From the NCBI GenBank assembly GCA_016785225.1, contig JAFBJZ010000420.1, positions 496,001 through 560,000 of the forward strand: a DNA stretch of 64,000 nucleotides, in the 5' to 3' direction. Numbering within the stretch: position 1 is the stretch's first letter; each line of letters opens with the position of its first letter. Origin of the DNA: Psettodes erumei. Taxonomy: Eukaryota; Chordata; Actinopteri; Pleuronectiformes; Psettodidae. Shown here piece after piece: positions 38,169-48,561 of this stretch. The notes under the pieces are model-generated. The model was not told the DNA's origin and ran no database searches. It saw only the letters and a program-made list of their open reading frames with translations. The translations under genes were made by a program, and so were the position numbers.

Positions 38169-38174
38169 TTTATT
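38169..38174 (-). terminator. Polyadenylation signal of the ENDOD1-like gene
   Basis: TTTATT on the plus strand reads AATAAA on the minus strand, about 230 nt after the stop codon and inside T-rich sequence. It is the nearest canonical hexamer. Confidence 0.55.
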
Positions 38175-38404
38175 GAATCAGCCAGTTTGCATAACCTCCC
38201 ACACATTTGTATTATGTTGCTTCTCCCACAAAATAGCACTTCTGTAAAATGTGTGTCATTTTTTTAATGAGAGGAGATATAGATAGAAATCTTACTTTTT
38301 AAACTTTTGCCAAAAAAGCCCAAATGTCTACTTCGCAACTTATTCCTGAAAATAAATAGAAACCAACATGCATGCAGGTGGTAGGCCTGAAGCTGGGAGA
38401 GCTT

Positions 38405-39013
38405 TCAGATAGTGTGCTGCAGGTAAAGAGGAAGGGGTGAGGGAGAGATGCAGTTGTCATAAAAGATCTGAAGGTTCTGGTCAACGTCCATGTTATTTTT
38501 CAGAAAGATCTCAAGTTCCTGGACTGTCATTTCATGAACACTGTTGCCGTCTTTGGTGTTTTTGGCCAAGGCTGCGTGGGATGGGAAGCGGATGCGAACA
38601 TCGTGGGGCGCGTTGCGGTCGTAGTCGGTGCAGCAGTAAGCGGACCACACATCCTCAGGAATGGCCACGCGGTCCTGGTTGTTGCGGCGGATCATGTTGC
38701 CCCTGGTGGTCACTCCGGTGACGATGTAGGCGGTGCCGCGGCAGAAGTTGTTGAGGCGGACCCGGATCCGCTCTTCATACTCGCGCCAAGGCCCGATGTT
38801 GAACTCCCGTATCTCTGGGACCACATTGGTCAGGGTGTAAGTGGCGGCGCGGTCGTGAGGGGTGGACTGGTGCTGGTCCGGGTTCAGGTGACCTCTCTCA
38901 TAGAGCACCACATCAGAGTAGTCATTCAGGACCGCCTGGCTGTCCTCGAACTTCATGTGCAGGTAGCCAGTGGGGAACGGCAGCATGTTTCCGTTTCCAT
39001 CGATTTCTGCCAG
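38405..39013 (-). CDS. ENDOD1-like nuclease, exon 2 with catalytic core
   Basis: Residues 102-303, starting LAEIDGNGNM. It carries the RGH motif, the Asn/Glu metal-site helix, YIVTGVTTRGN, VAIPEDVWSAYCC and a Cys near the C-terminus (YDNCIS). It stops at TGA 38407-38405. It lacks the long membrane-associating C-terminal part of mammalian ENDOD1. Confidence 0.92.
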   Translation of the reverse strand: MAEIDGNGNMLPFPTGYLHMKFEDSQAVLNDYSDVVLYERGHLNPDQHQSTPHDRAATYTLTNVVPEIREFNIGPWREYEERIRVRLNNFCRGTAYIVTGVTTRGNMIRRNNQDRVAIPEDVWSAYCCTDYDRNAPHDVRIRFPSHAALAKNTKDGNSVHEMTVQELEIFLKNNMDVDQNLQIFYDNCISPSPLPLYLQHTI

Positions 39014-39525
39014 CTGGGGAATGACAAGAGCAGTTACAGTAGGTTTTCATCTGATGGGAAATTGTAACAACCCAGTCTGGTAGATCTATTGCCTATTTTA
39101 ACTGCTTAGATTAAAAAAAAATTTTTAGCTAAATGTCAAACTACCTGGTTAAAACATAATAATTAATGAATGAAAGAGCTAGTTTTGCTAGTTTTGAAAA
39201 ACAAAGCAATCGAGTCACCGACCTGCGGCTCGTACATCCACGGGTAGTCCACACGTCTGTCTCCCTCCGTTTTTTTGAAGGTATAGGCCGAGTAAACCGG
39301 AATCCTCTTCTGAGGGTCGTACAGGGTCACATAACGGGGTTTGTCTGCATAGCGCTGGCAGATTTTCTTCAGTTTTATGTCATTGATCCCACGCGGCGGT
39401 GTCCCCATATACAGGGAGTCCTTACACCTCTCCACATGATTAAAATCCTGAACAACCGTCGCCGGCGTTAGAGGCGAAAAACAGACGATCAAAAGGGGAA
39501 ACACTAACGGCATCGACATACTCAT
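38405..39525 (-). CDS. ENDOD1-like secreted DNA/RNA non-specific endonuclease, two exons, 303 aa
   Basis: Coding exons on the minus strand are 39525-39223 and 39013-38405, joined in phase 0 across a 209-nt intron (donor CAG|GTCGGT, acceptor CATTCCCCAG|CTG). Residues 1-22 are a signal peptide. The mature N-terminus has CKDSLYMGTPPRG, KICQRY and RIPVYSAYTF, the ENDOD1 family signature. YERGHLNPDQHQ and NVVPEIREFNIGPWREYEER form the beta-beta-alpha-metal nuclease core. Arg141, His143, Asn164, Asn173 and Glu181 have the same spacing as the Serratia nuclease residues R87, H89, N110, N119 and E127, so activity on nucleic acid is expected outside the cell or in the secretory path. ATG 39525 is chosen because upstream codons to an in-frame stop lack ATG. 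Fish carry many such genes, so no symbol is assigned. Confidence 0.92.
39223..39525 (-). CDS. ENDOD1-like nuclease, exon 1
   Basis: Residues 1-101: signal peptide MSMSMPLVFPLLIVCFSPLT, then VVQDFNHVERCKDSLYMG and the RIPVYSAYTF strand, ending WMYEPQ at the splice donor. Confidence 0.9.
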
Positions 39526-40736
39526 GGTCAATAACGTCTGCACGGTGTGTCCTGCTGTGGCCTCTTCTGCAGAGCAATGACAGAAAATGATTGCAGTTAT
39601 CTAAATGTCACAGAGCGGATATGCAAAGCAAGTAGAGTGTGAGCAAAAGACAGGTCTCCCCACCACATGTGGGTGTGGATGTCCAGGGTCACTGCATGGC
39701 TCTAACCTGCCCTTTTTTAAAATAATTTTTTAAAAACCCTCACAAGTTTGTCTCTGTGATTTCTTAAAGAGGCTGTGGGTTGACCTTTGAGGTAGAGGTC
39801 AAGATATCCTACTGATGGTGCAATGAAATGGTCAGACATCAAAATACCGGGTCAGTGACTCCGTTGGACAGTCCTGTACCATCTGCTTTTTTTGACAAGG
39901 TCATTATTCTCCATATTCTTCTTCTTACCACAGGGAAGTCATAATATCCAGTATGCCTATTCTTAACAACTAGAAAGCACTACTTTTGTGAAGGCTCCAT
40001 TTGGCCCAAAAGTCCCAAACTACCTGCCAAAACATCTTTGTGAAAACCTTTTGACCTTGCAAGATCTTTTCCCTCCAATGACGTAAGCATGGACGCTATC
40101 TTCATTAGAGGGAGACATCTTTTTTCATTTCGGGGGTTATTATTAAATTAAATTCATATTCCCTCACATAGAATCCCACATCCTGCCATGTGATGAATGC
40201 AGGACATTGAAATGGGCCACTAACATGCTATCAGTGTAAAGGTAAAATGCAAAACGGTGTAATCTGTCTCGGTGATGAACAAAAGGCCTACAGTGACCAG
40301 CGTGGCTCAGAGGTACTCTGCTACTCACTGTGAGTGGTGGATTAGCCACTAAAACTGGAGATAAGGCATGAAATTTAACATAGTGAAAGAGAGTGAGTGC
40401 ACAGTCAAGGTCTCTGTGTAAAAGCTTGTTCATTTCTGTTACATCAAACACAATAGTTAAAATTGAAATATCATGATTGTTAAAAAAAAAGCTAAAAGCG
40501 GTGGATAACCAGTTGAAATAAAGCCTATAAGAGAAGGAGAACTATAATATATAATAATAATATTAAAAACTAAAATCTAAAGGTAATGAATAAGCAGGTG
40601 AAATAGAGATGGAGCCAGCAGAATGGTGGCGTGGACGGCAGTCCTCGTGGTCAGCTGACGGGGCTGTGTCGGTGCCCCTGTAAAGGCAATAAAACGTGCT
40701 GCACGAGTGGAGCAGGAGTTTCTGTTGCCGTCCCAC

Positions 40737-41027
40737 ACTGCCCTCTGCTCGCTTCAGTCTTATGCAAATGGGAACTGTTTGTCAGATTAGTTGGAACAAC
40801 GATCCCTCACCGCCCCAATAAGTCACTTTGAGTGACTGAGTGTTGTTATTCATCGAGGGGCCGGCTTGCCTCTCTGATCTAATCTTGAGTTATGACAATC
40901 ATAACTTACGTGGCCGGGGCTGATGATGCAGTTATGTGAACAGACATTTTTCAGCTGTCAGCATTTTCACCAATTAAAATTATAAATCCAGGCCAAGTGC
41001 GGACCCGGCTCAGCCGCCCTCTGCTGC
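40737..41027 (-). promoter_or_regulatory. Two minus-oriented CTCF-like sites
   Basis: Reverse strand CGAGCAGAGGGCAGT (from 40751-40737) and GCAGCAGAGGGCGGC (from 41027-41013) each differ from the CTCF core by about one base. They point opposite to the site at 42021. Confidence 0.4.
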
Positions 41028-41808
41028 TCCCTCCTCGCAGCTGCTGAGCTTCGTGTTCATCAGCTCCCCAGTGGAAATGTGACGACTGGTCGTGATATTT
41101 AAGGTTTTGACAAACATGAGTGTTATAAATCCCTGTGTAATTCTGTGCTTCACCTGAAATGTGGTCACAGTGAACTGAAACACGTCGATCAGACAGGTAA
41201 GAATGTGCCAGGCTGTTGAGAGATTTAACGGTAAATGAAATAAGTTATAATTTTTTTTACTGGGAGTCACACAGTATGGAGTTATTTCAAAACATAAACA
41301 AAACATAAACACATGTATTACAACAGTATTACAACAGTTGAATGTAGAACATACTTAATAACTCTTTACCTATTCTCCTTTATTTCCAGTCATACTGCAG
41401 TAATATATCTTGTCCACTTGGAGGCAGTGTAAGCCTGAGTGTTGTTCCCATTGCCAATCAATGCATAAAAACATCAATTTAATTTTTTTTGTAAATCAAA
41501 CACTATTGTACTATAACAATTTTGCCAATATGTAAAGCAAAGTGTTTCCACTTTAAAAAGTTTGTTACAGATCGGTGTCTCCCAGCACTCAATATGAATA
41601 CATACATTATGAATTTGTATTTAAAATAGTCCACGGCTTGTCTTCCAATTCTCCACTCCTGTGTTTTACTTTCACTTTCTTACCCTTCTCTTCTTTTCTC
41701 TTTCCTCTTCTCTGGTGGCAAGCAGTTACACAAAGGTGTGAAAAATGTTACATTCTGATTTATTTTTCATTTGTCGTGACAGCAGCGTTAAATAATACAA
41801 CTTTTGAT

Positions 41809-41834
41809 AAAAAAAAAAAAAAAAAAAAAAAAAA
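41809..41834. repeat. A26 homopolymer
   Basis: Uninterrupted run of 26 A residues; might be a retroposed tail, but no recognisable retroelement precedes it. Confidence 0.95.
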
Positions 41835-42020
41835 GCACATTAGTGTGACATTTATAGTTACTTCTGAAGTTAATGGGCAATAAAACATTTGCTCTGTCAT
41901 GACTTCATGATTAGATCCCGAGCATGACCGCTCTTTGGTGTTTGCTAAGAACTGTCCAAACGGAGCAGATGCTCCCTTTGCTTGTAAGCGGCGGGAGGCG
42001 GTTTCTGGGCCTTCACTGAG

Positions 42021-42034
42021 CCACCAGGGGGCAT
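42021..42034 (+). promoter_or_regulatory. CTCF-like site
   Basis: CCACCAGGGGGCAT matches the CTCF core CCASYAGRKGGCR at nearly every position. It sits just before the CCAAT/CpG block. Matching was done by eye. Confidence 0.5.
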
Positions 42035-42096
42035 AATTTAGCAGCTATTCCAGCGTGTGAAGCTCTCCCCACTTAGTTCTGCACCAAAGCTTGCCG

Positions 42097-42460
42097 ATTG
42101 GTCCAAATACCCACATGGTTTTCCGCACTGACCAATAGAGTTTGAGCTGATCAGGGCCTGTTGCTAAGGCACTTCAGAGAAGGGGAGAAAAAAAAAATCT
42201 GTTAGCAGTCTGCTTCCACCATTTCCCTCTCACACTTCTCCGGCTCCTCATCAGCTCTCCCTCCGTGTCTACCTCTGGCCGCGCGCTCCGGGGCCGACGG
42301 CTCTGCCCTCCCGGTATCGGTCGGTGATGGGTGGAAATGAGCGGAGGAGCGAGCGGCGGATTTGCATTGTGAGCCCACAAAGACTGGGACCTCCCTCATG
42401 AACCCGGGGAGCTGTAGCCCCACCTCCCCCAGTTATCCTGTCACTCGACATTTGAGCTCA
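42097..42460 (+). promoter_or_regulatory. Candidate kdm6b promoter: paired CCAAT boxes and CpG-rich block
   Basis: GATTGGTCC (inverted CCAAT, 42097-42101) and GACCAATAG (CCAAT, 42132-42136) lie 35 bp apart. A CpG-rich stretch at 42,240-42,360 with GCCGCGCGCTCCGGGGCCGA follows. No TATA box is evident. CCAAT pairs upstream of CpG sequence are common in broad vertebrate promoters. Assignment to kdm6b, whose start codon is 6 kb downstream, is inferred from orientation and absence of another gene. Confidence 0.4.
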
Positions 42461-42853
42461 GGCAACATTTGCAGCCTGTCTGTCACCATTTGGCCGTGCC
42501 TCGCTTCCCAGATACCTGGATGTTTGGCTCCACCAGGGTTCCGGAAACACAGGAGAAACTTGCACATTTTTAATACTGACAGGGTGACTTGTATTGTGTT
42601 TCTGTTACCTTTTTTCCCTGTTTAAATGAAGTCATCAAATAACCTGCTTTGTGAGGGTTTGATAGTGTGCCTGAGACAGGTTTATATCTTTTTGCACAGA
42701 TACATGTAGAAACCTGCAGTGACACTGGGGGGAAAACATGTCAGTATCAGCTCTAAGAGATTCTTTTACAGCTGTGGAGAGATTTAAAATATCGCCTCTA
42801 CTGTACTGGCCATGCTCCAACTCTCTCTTACTCTCCCCCTCTCTCTCATAGAG

Positions 42854-42908
42854 ACACACACACACACACACGTGCACACACGTACTGTATACACACACAC
42901 ACACACAC
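42854..42908. repeat. (AC)n microsatellites, interrupted
   Basis: Two CA arrays (42854-42871 and 42890-42908) separated by CGTGCACACACGTACTGTA. Confidence 0.9.
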
Positions 42909-43679
42909 GCACACAGAGGAAGTGGAATAAAGAGCCCCTCCATGCATCTCTGTCTGCTATTATTCCCCTCCTCCTGCCTCCTCTTGTTCACTGCAAAATG
43001 AGAGAGAGCGATAAGAGATTCTCCCGCCTCATTGGCTCACATCTTGTGACTGGCAGCTCACCGTCCCGCCCCGTCGGTCTCTGCACATGGATCGGTCTGC
43101 TATGAGAGCCCTAGCATCAGAGAGTGGAGTGTGGAAACAGGAAGAGGAGGAGAGGGGAAGAAAGGAGACAGAGGAGAGGATCGGGTGAGACAAGGTGGCG
43201 AGGAGTGAAAGGGAGGAAAAGGGGAACAGAGGGGCGTGTGGACCAAGAGATCGAGGACAAAAAAAAAAGGAAAGGAGGTAAAAGAGGACTACAGGGGAGC
43301 AACTTGATGTCTTTTCTTTATGGCTGAATGGAAATATACTGCATGCATTGCACAGTGTGGGAGAAGTGGGAATGTATGTCTTTCTTGCCTCTTTTCTGTG
43401 CTGTTTGTTTACATGTGTGGGTTTTCCTGTGTGTTCTTCGTGTCATTGTTCTGAATGATCCGACCATACTGCAGTGTGTGTCTGCAGACTGTGCTGCACA
43501 TTCATGCATGAAGCTCTCTCTCTCACACAGACGCACACGCACTCACACAGACACACACACACACATGCTCCCATTCAACAGTTCAACAGAGCTAAAATGT
43601 AACCACGAGTGTAACTGCCAAGTTCCCCTTCACTACATCCATCACTTCACATTTCTGCACTGTGTCTGCACGTGAGCAC

Positions 43680-43683
<4 letters not shown>

Positions 43684-43719
<36 letters not shown>
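43684..43719. repeat. (TG)n microsatellite
   Basis: About 18 units; a shorter CA array sits at 43551-43564. Confidence 0.95.
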
Positions 43720-43721
<2 letters not shown>

Positions 43722-46700
43722 AGTGTACAATAGTAAGGGGCTTCAGTGTTACCAAGTGTGATGTCTATACAGGGCCACATACTGTACTGTACTTGGCTCC
43801 TCTGAAAGTTCAGCTCAGTTTGTTAAAGACATCCTGCACAGAGACCTTTTCACTTCGCTGTCTTATCATAAAATAACTGGCTCGGATGTTTGACTCACAC
43901 ATTTTGAAGTTGTTTGAAAGGGAATAACCAAAGGACATCTAGGGTTACTGTCACCACTGTGCAGCATGAACCCAGTGCATGCTCTCAGTTGATATGACTG
44001 CCAGCTTAGTTAACCTCCCGGACGTGCAATTCCACGTTACCATTCCCTGCACAAACCAGGTGTCTGATGCGCACGCACGTGCACCCGGTGCCCTCCTTGA
44101 ACCTATTAACCTGCTTTGTTGTCTTTGTTCACAAAACGCTCTACATTTTGCATTGTTTGCAAAAGACACCCCTCCTTCTTGTTCTTGACCTTGCCTTGGT
44201 ACATTCCAGTACCCCTCAGAGGGCTGTGCTTTATGGAGCATACACCGGGAGAAGCTGCTATTATAGAAAAGGGAGAAGGGGATAGAGCAGAGGGAAGCGG
44301 GGCTGCAGGGATGTTATTTTTAGAAATGTGATTGATATGCAGCCCCTACTGTACTTTCTGTCTCTGTAATCGTGACGCTATTTCAGGCCTGCATCCAATA
44401 AAATCATGCATGCACATGCAGTCAGCGTGGGTTGTCCGTGCAGCCTTGGTCTGTCTGTACATTGTCGCTTCTTGCTTCCCCTCCATCTGTTCTCTTCACG
44501 TTCCTGCTCCTCATGGTAGCTAGCTTAGGAGCCACCAGAGACAGGCCTGGTCTGGTGCAGCCCATCCTTCCTTTTATGGTATAGGAAGCAGTATCCTTAC
44601 TACACACACTCACACGCACACACACACATAACGTCTCAGCAAGAGATGCACATCTGCAGTGGTTCTCTGCAGCTAGCAAGCCCCTCCAGATGGTGTGTGA
44701 TGTGCAAGAATGTGACAAACTGTTGATTTGTCCAAATGAGGACACAAATTGGAGTGTGTTTGAAGATCTGAGGCAGTTCTCCACCAGTCAGTGAATATTT
44801 TTATTCAGCCGACAGAGCTGCTCTCTAAAATGGTGCAGCCTGAGAAGAGTTTGCAGAGAAGAGAAGACAGAAATGAGGAAGTATACATTAAATCCTATGG
44901 ACTCTCCATCCCCTCCCCTTTCCTCCCCTCTCTCTCTCTCGCTCCATGCTATAATCACACACACACACGCAAACACTCCCCTCCTTGCTTGAGGCCTTGC
45001 TCCCAGCACTGGACTAAATGATATCATCGGTTGCCAGGGATACAAGGACACAGCGTGCAGAGAAAAGGGAGGGTGAGGCACAGGCAGAGCCATGCACATA
45101 GCCTGAAAGAGAAAGGAAGGAGGCTGGCATATTGGGTATCAAAAAAGGAAAGGAGCCTTGTTGAAACAAGCAGTGAAGGCAGCAGGGGTGATAGGGCAGG
45201 GCCACAGAGAGGAAAGACAGAAGAAAAGAAAACCTGCCAAAGGTTACTGTCAAAGGTTACTGGGCCATCCTTTCTCCCCACTCTTTCGTCAATCTCATTT
45301 CATTCCCTTTCTTTGTCTACAGGGGGTCAGAATTGCAACGGTGCAGATGTGTGTGACAGCATGTGCTGTAGAAAATGAGAGACAAGACTAGAAAGGAAGA
45401 GAATGGCGGCAATACCTGAGGGATGGAGCAGAGATACTGTCCTTGATTTGAAACAATGAAAGCTTTCTGTCTTACACGTTTGCACCAAATGACTGGTATT
45501 TCCTCACTTTCTCTGCTTTGTGTGTGTCTGTGTGTGTGTTCGCCAGCCAGCGGAGGATGAGCATGTCTATTTAAAGGGATCTGAGACTGCACAGGTCTGC
45601 TGTCTTTCTATTCCTGACGGGCGGCATCATTGAATTTGGACCAGAAAGTCCGTCTCCCCCTGTTCTCTCAGTGCTCGTTGCAAGGTAAGACTGGTAACAC
45701 GGATCGCCACAAACACACACACACACAAACACTGTTAGGTTTCAAATAAATGTCTCACATTTGCACTCAGCAAACAGGATTCATGTGGCAAAATTGTGAA
45801 CGCTTAGGCAGCCAAACAGGGGTTTTCAGCAGAGATGTGAATGGTTATCCCATGCTCGTTCTCCCTGTGTGGTGACAAGAGACATGACCAGGGTTTCCTT
45901 GGTTACAGGAGGGAGAGAGGAAGCAAAGTGAGGGTTGCAGACAGCAGGTTTAGCCTCCAACAAGATGACTGTCCACCAGCAAAACCATTTAAATGATCTT
46001 AACTGTAAAGCAGAATTTGTGCACAAATACAGCACCATATGAATCAGACACAGGACTGTAATAGCTTAAAACTAATGCCCTTGCTTTATACAGTTGCTAT
46101 TAAACAAAACACACTACAACTTGCTGTACTGTTTACAGTGCACAGTTTTTTTCTTGAAAGCTATCCCACTGGGAAGCAAAGAGTTTACCCGACAGAAACT
46201 TAACCCCTTCTGCACATGACATCATTTGGCCTCTGCGCTGAATTCCAGATGTCTCAAATGACCCGCGCACAGATGGGTTAAATATTGGAGGAACTGAGCC
46301 GTCGAGTTGTGTGGAGTCCAACGTAAACCACCGTTGATCGACAGCTCCCCCCTACAATGCTGCAAAAAAACTGTGTGCGCTCCAGTGTGTGACACGGGGA
46401 GGGTCCACATCAGACGGTCTGTCTGTGCAATGTTGCTCAATGCTAGAAAGCGCAGAGTGAAAAACCACGGAGAGGTGTCTCTTTCTCGGCCGTGCATGAA
46501 AATGCTCTAACACCACAGAAGCAGTGAGACACAGTGCACAAGCTGTTCGCGCGAATTAGCCACATGGCGACTCTCTCCGTCCCTGTGCAAGATTGACAGT
46601 GATGTGACATAAATGTAAAATAATCCAAAGAGGCAAATCTAAGAATAAAGTCACTTGGTGTGGTTACTAAGGTAAGAATAGCAAAGAAAAAAGCAAAGAG

Positions 46701-48118
46701 TTCTAGAATGTTATTGGACCAGTAGCAAAAAAACAGCCTCTCAAAAAGCATATTTTAGTGGAACATGTGACTTTAGTGTGCATTTTACCAGACATTTTTT
46801 TTGTTGTACAGCCTCATATAGCAACTGATGGCAGACAGTGCTGTATGTTAGGGTAAAGTCATGTTGCCTTATTATGTATATAAAGGCCTTTCATGCCTTC
46901 TTCTTACTCTAAAAATAAATGTAAATGCAGCTGACTCTAAAAAGCCTAAAGCCACAGTGGTAGGAACTGTCTGGCTCCAGTTGCTCTAGCAACTGGTTGG
47001 AAATGGACGCTGAAAGAGGAGGCTGCTCACTTAGCTCACACTCATCTCATTCAGCACACACAGAGTGGTTCTTATAATGCAACATCCTTAGCACAAACAA
47101 AACCTTTGTGGAGCAAATCTGCCGTGCAAAAACAATGTACTAAGCGTGGGAGTGGTAGAATGTCACACAACAATTCCTCATTCTATTTATAGGTGCTGGA
47201 GATGATTGCACATAGTGGTGCAACCTGTCACCGGTGCACCCATGCTCCCCTCAGCATGCAAACTTGATCTTTACCACCTCAACTCGCTTCAGCATCATCT
47301 ACCCAGTGTTGAATTATCTGGCAGCAGCAGCAGAGACAGGAAGAGAGATCTTTTCTCTCCACGGTCGAAGAGACTGCATGCACCATTCTGTGTTAAAGAG
47401 CGGGGGAAAATCAATAGAAATGATAGACAGAATAGGTTTAGGAGACTTGGGATAAGAAATTGTGATCAGACACTAAGAGAAGAATAATATTTCTGCAGAA
47501 ATATAGCCAGCCAAACACCTGACCTGACGTACTGGGTCAGTACTCACTGGGCACCTATAGCGCTCGCTCTGCCGCTGGAAGTTTTACTCCTTGAGGCAAA
47601 TAAAATGGAAAAAAACATAGATCTCGATGTTGGAACATCCATGTTGATTCGAAACACATGAGACATCAGTTCTCTCTGAGGGTTAAGGAATGGCTTATAG
47701 GGTAAGAAAAATTCTATAGCAGCAGTGCCTGCCAAGGTTTTTTTCCCCTTTTCTTTTTTCCTTGTTAAAGGAAGGTTGCCACAGTCCTTCTTCTTACGGC
47801 CATGTTTTTTCATCATTGGATGGCTACTGGGAAGCAGTGATTAGAGAGAGACTGAATGCACAATGCAGCTCTGGCTGACTGATGATATGACCGCTGAACA
47901 GATATAGGCGAGCAGAAAATGCAGCATGAGGAAATAAAAAATTTACCGGAGCAACACAAAATGACACTTTGGTGCCGATGCAAATCACAGACTCACGAGG
48001 ACAGAAAGCCTATGTGCTGGGACAAAAGATGTCATTGTGCAGACACGGTATGGAGCCACATGTTTCTCTCTCTAGTCATATACAGAATATATCTCTCAAC
48101 CATGTGTCTTGTCCACAG

Positions 48119-48175
48119 GCTGGTTTTTGCTCCCAGGTGTGAAGAGGAGGGCCTCCCAAACACAGACCAAGACTG
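48119..48175 (+). other. kdm6b: Possible kdm6b 5' UTR exon
   Basis: 57 nt bounded by GTCCACAG| and GACTG|GTAAC, 260 nt before the first coding exon, which itself begins with an acceptor only 5 nt before the ATG. Such a leader exon is expected, but this one rests only on splice-site shape. Confidence 0.3.
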
Positions 48176-48442
48176 GTAACCGCAAGACATTTGTTTGTGT
48201 CTCTGTACTTTGCGTGCGTGTCTATCTAAATGCAAATATATACTATGTGCATCACTGTAGTACTTAAAGATGCAATCATCATCGCATGTGCTAAGATGTG
48301 ACAGATTGTAAGTGGCAGCCCTTCCACATTGCTTTGTATGTAGTCGGGCTTTCTTTAAACAAGATTGTAGATTTATTTGCTTGTTTATTTATTCCGAATC
48401 CCAGCACCAGACATGTTAAACCACATTTGTGTTTCAGGCTGC

Positions 48443-48561
48443 ATGTATCACCCAGCAGAGCTGTACTCTGGCCGTAACACATGGGACTCCTATCCAGCTG
48501 GAGGACCTAACAGAGGACAATGGGCTCCTGGAAACAATCGTCTCTGGAGCCACACAGACAG
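48443..48561 (+). CDS. kdm6b: kdm6b coding exon 1
   Basis: Residues 1-40: MYHPAELYSGRNTWDSYPAG and onward, resembling the N-terminus of fish Kdm6b proteins as I recall them. It ends in phase 2 at a weak donor (GACAG|GTCTGC); extending the frame further quickly becomes AT-rich non-coding sequence. Confidence 0.8.

Larger units (their letters stand above)
39526..48442. other. Divergent intergenic region between the nuclease and kdm6b
   Basis: About 8.9 kb with no coding gene recognised. It holds an AT-rich part at 40,000-41,900, an A26 run (41809-41834), CTCF-like motifs, a CCAAT/CpG-rich block near 42,100-42,460, several CA/TG arrays (42.8-43.7 kb) and purine-rich tracts. It probably includes kdm6b leader exons and promoter. 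Confidence 0.6.

Noticed and set aside
41809..41834. A26 run as the tail of a processed pseudogene or SINE
   Set aside because: The preceding 300 bp have no gene-like or tRNA-like sequence and no target-site duplication was seen.
42812..43105. 97-codon frame containing THTHTHV repeats
   Set aside because: Created by the CA microsatellites at 42.85-42.91 kb; not protein-like.
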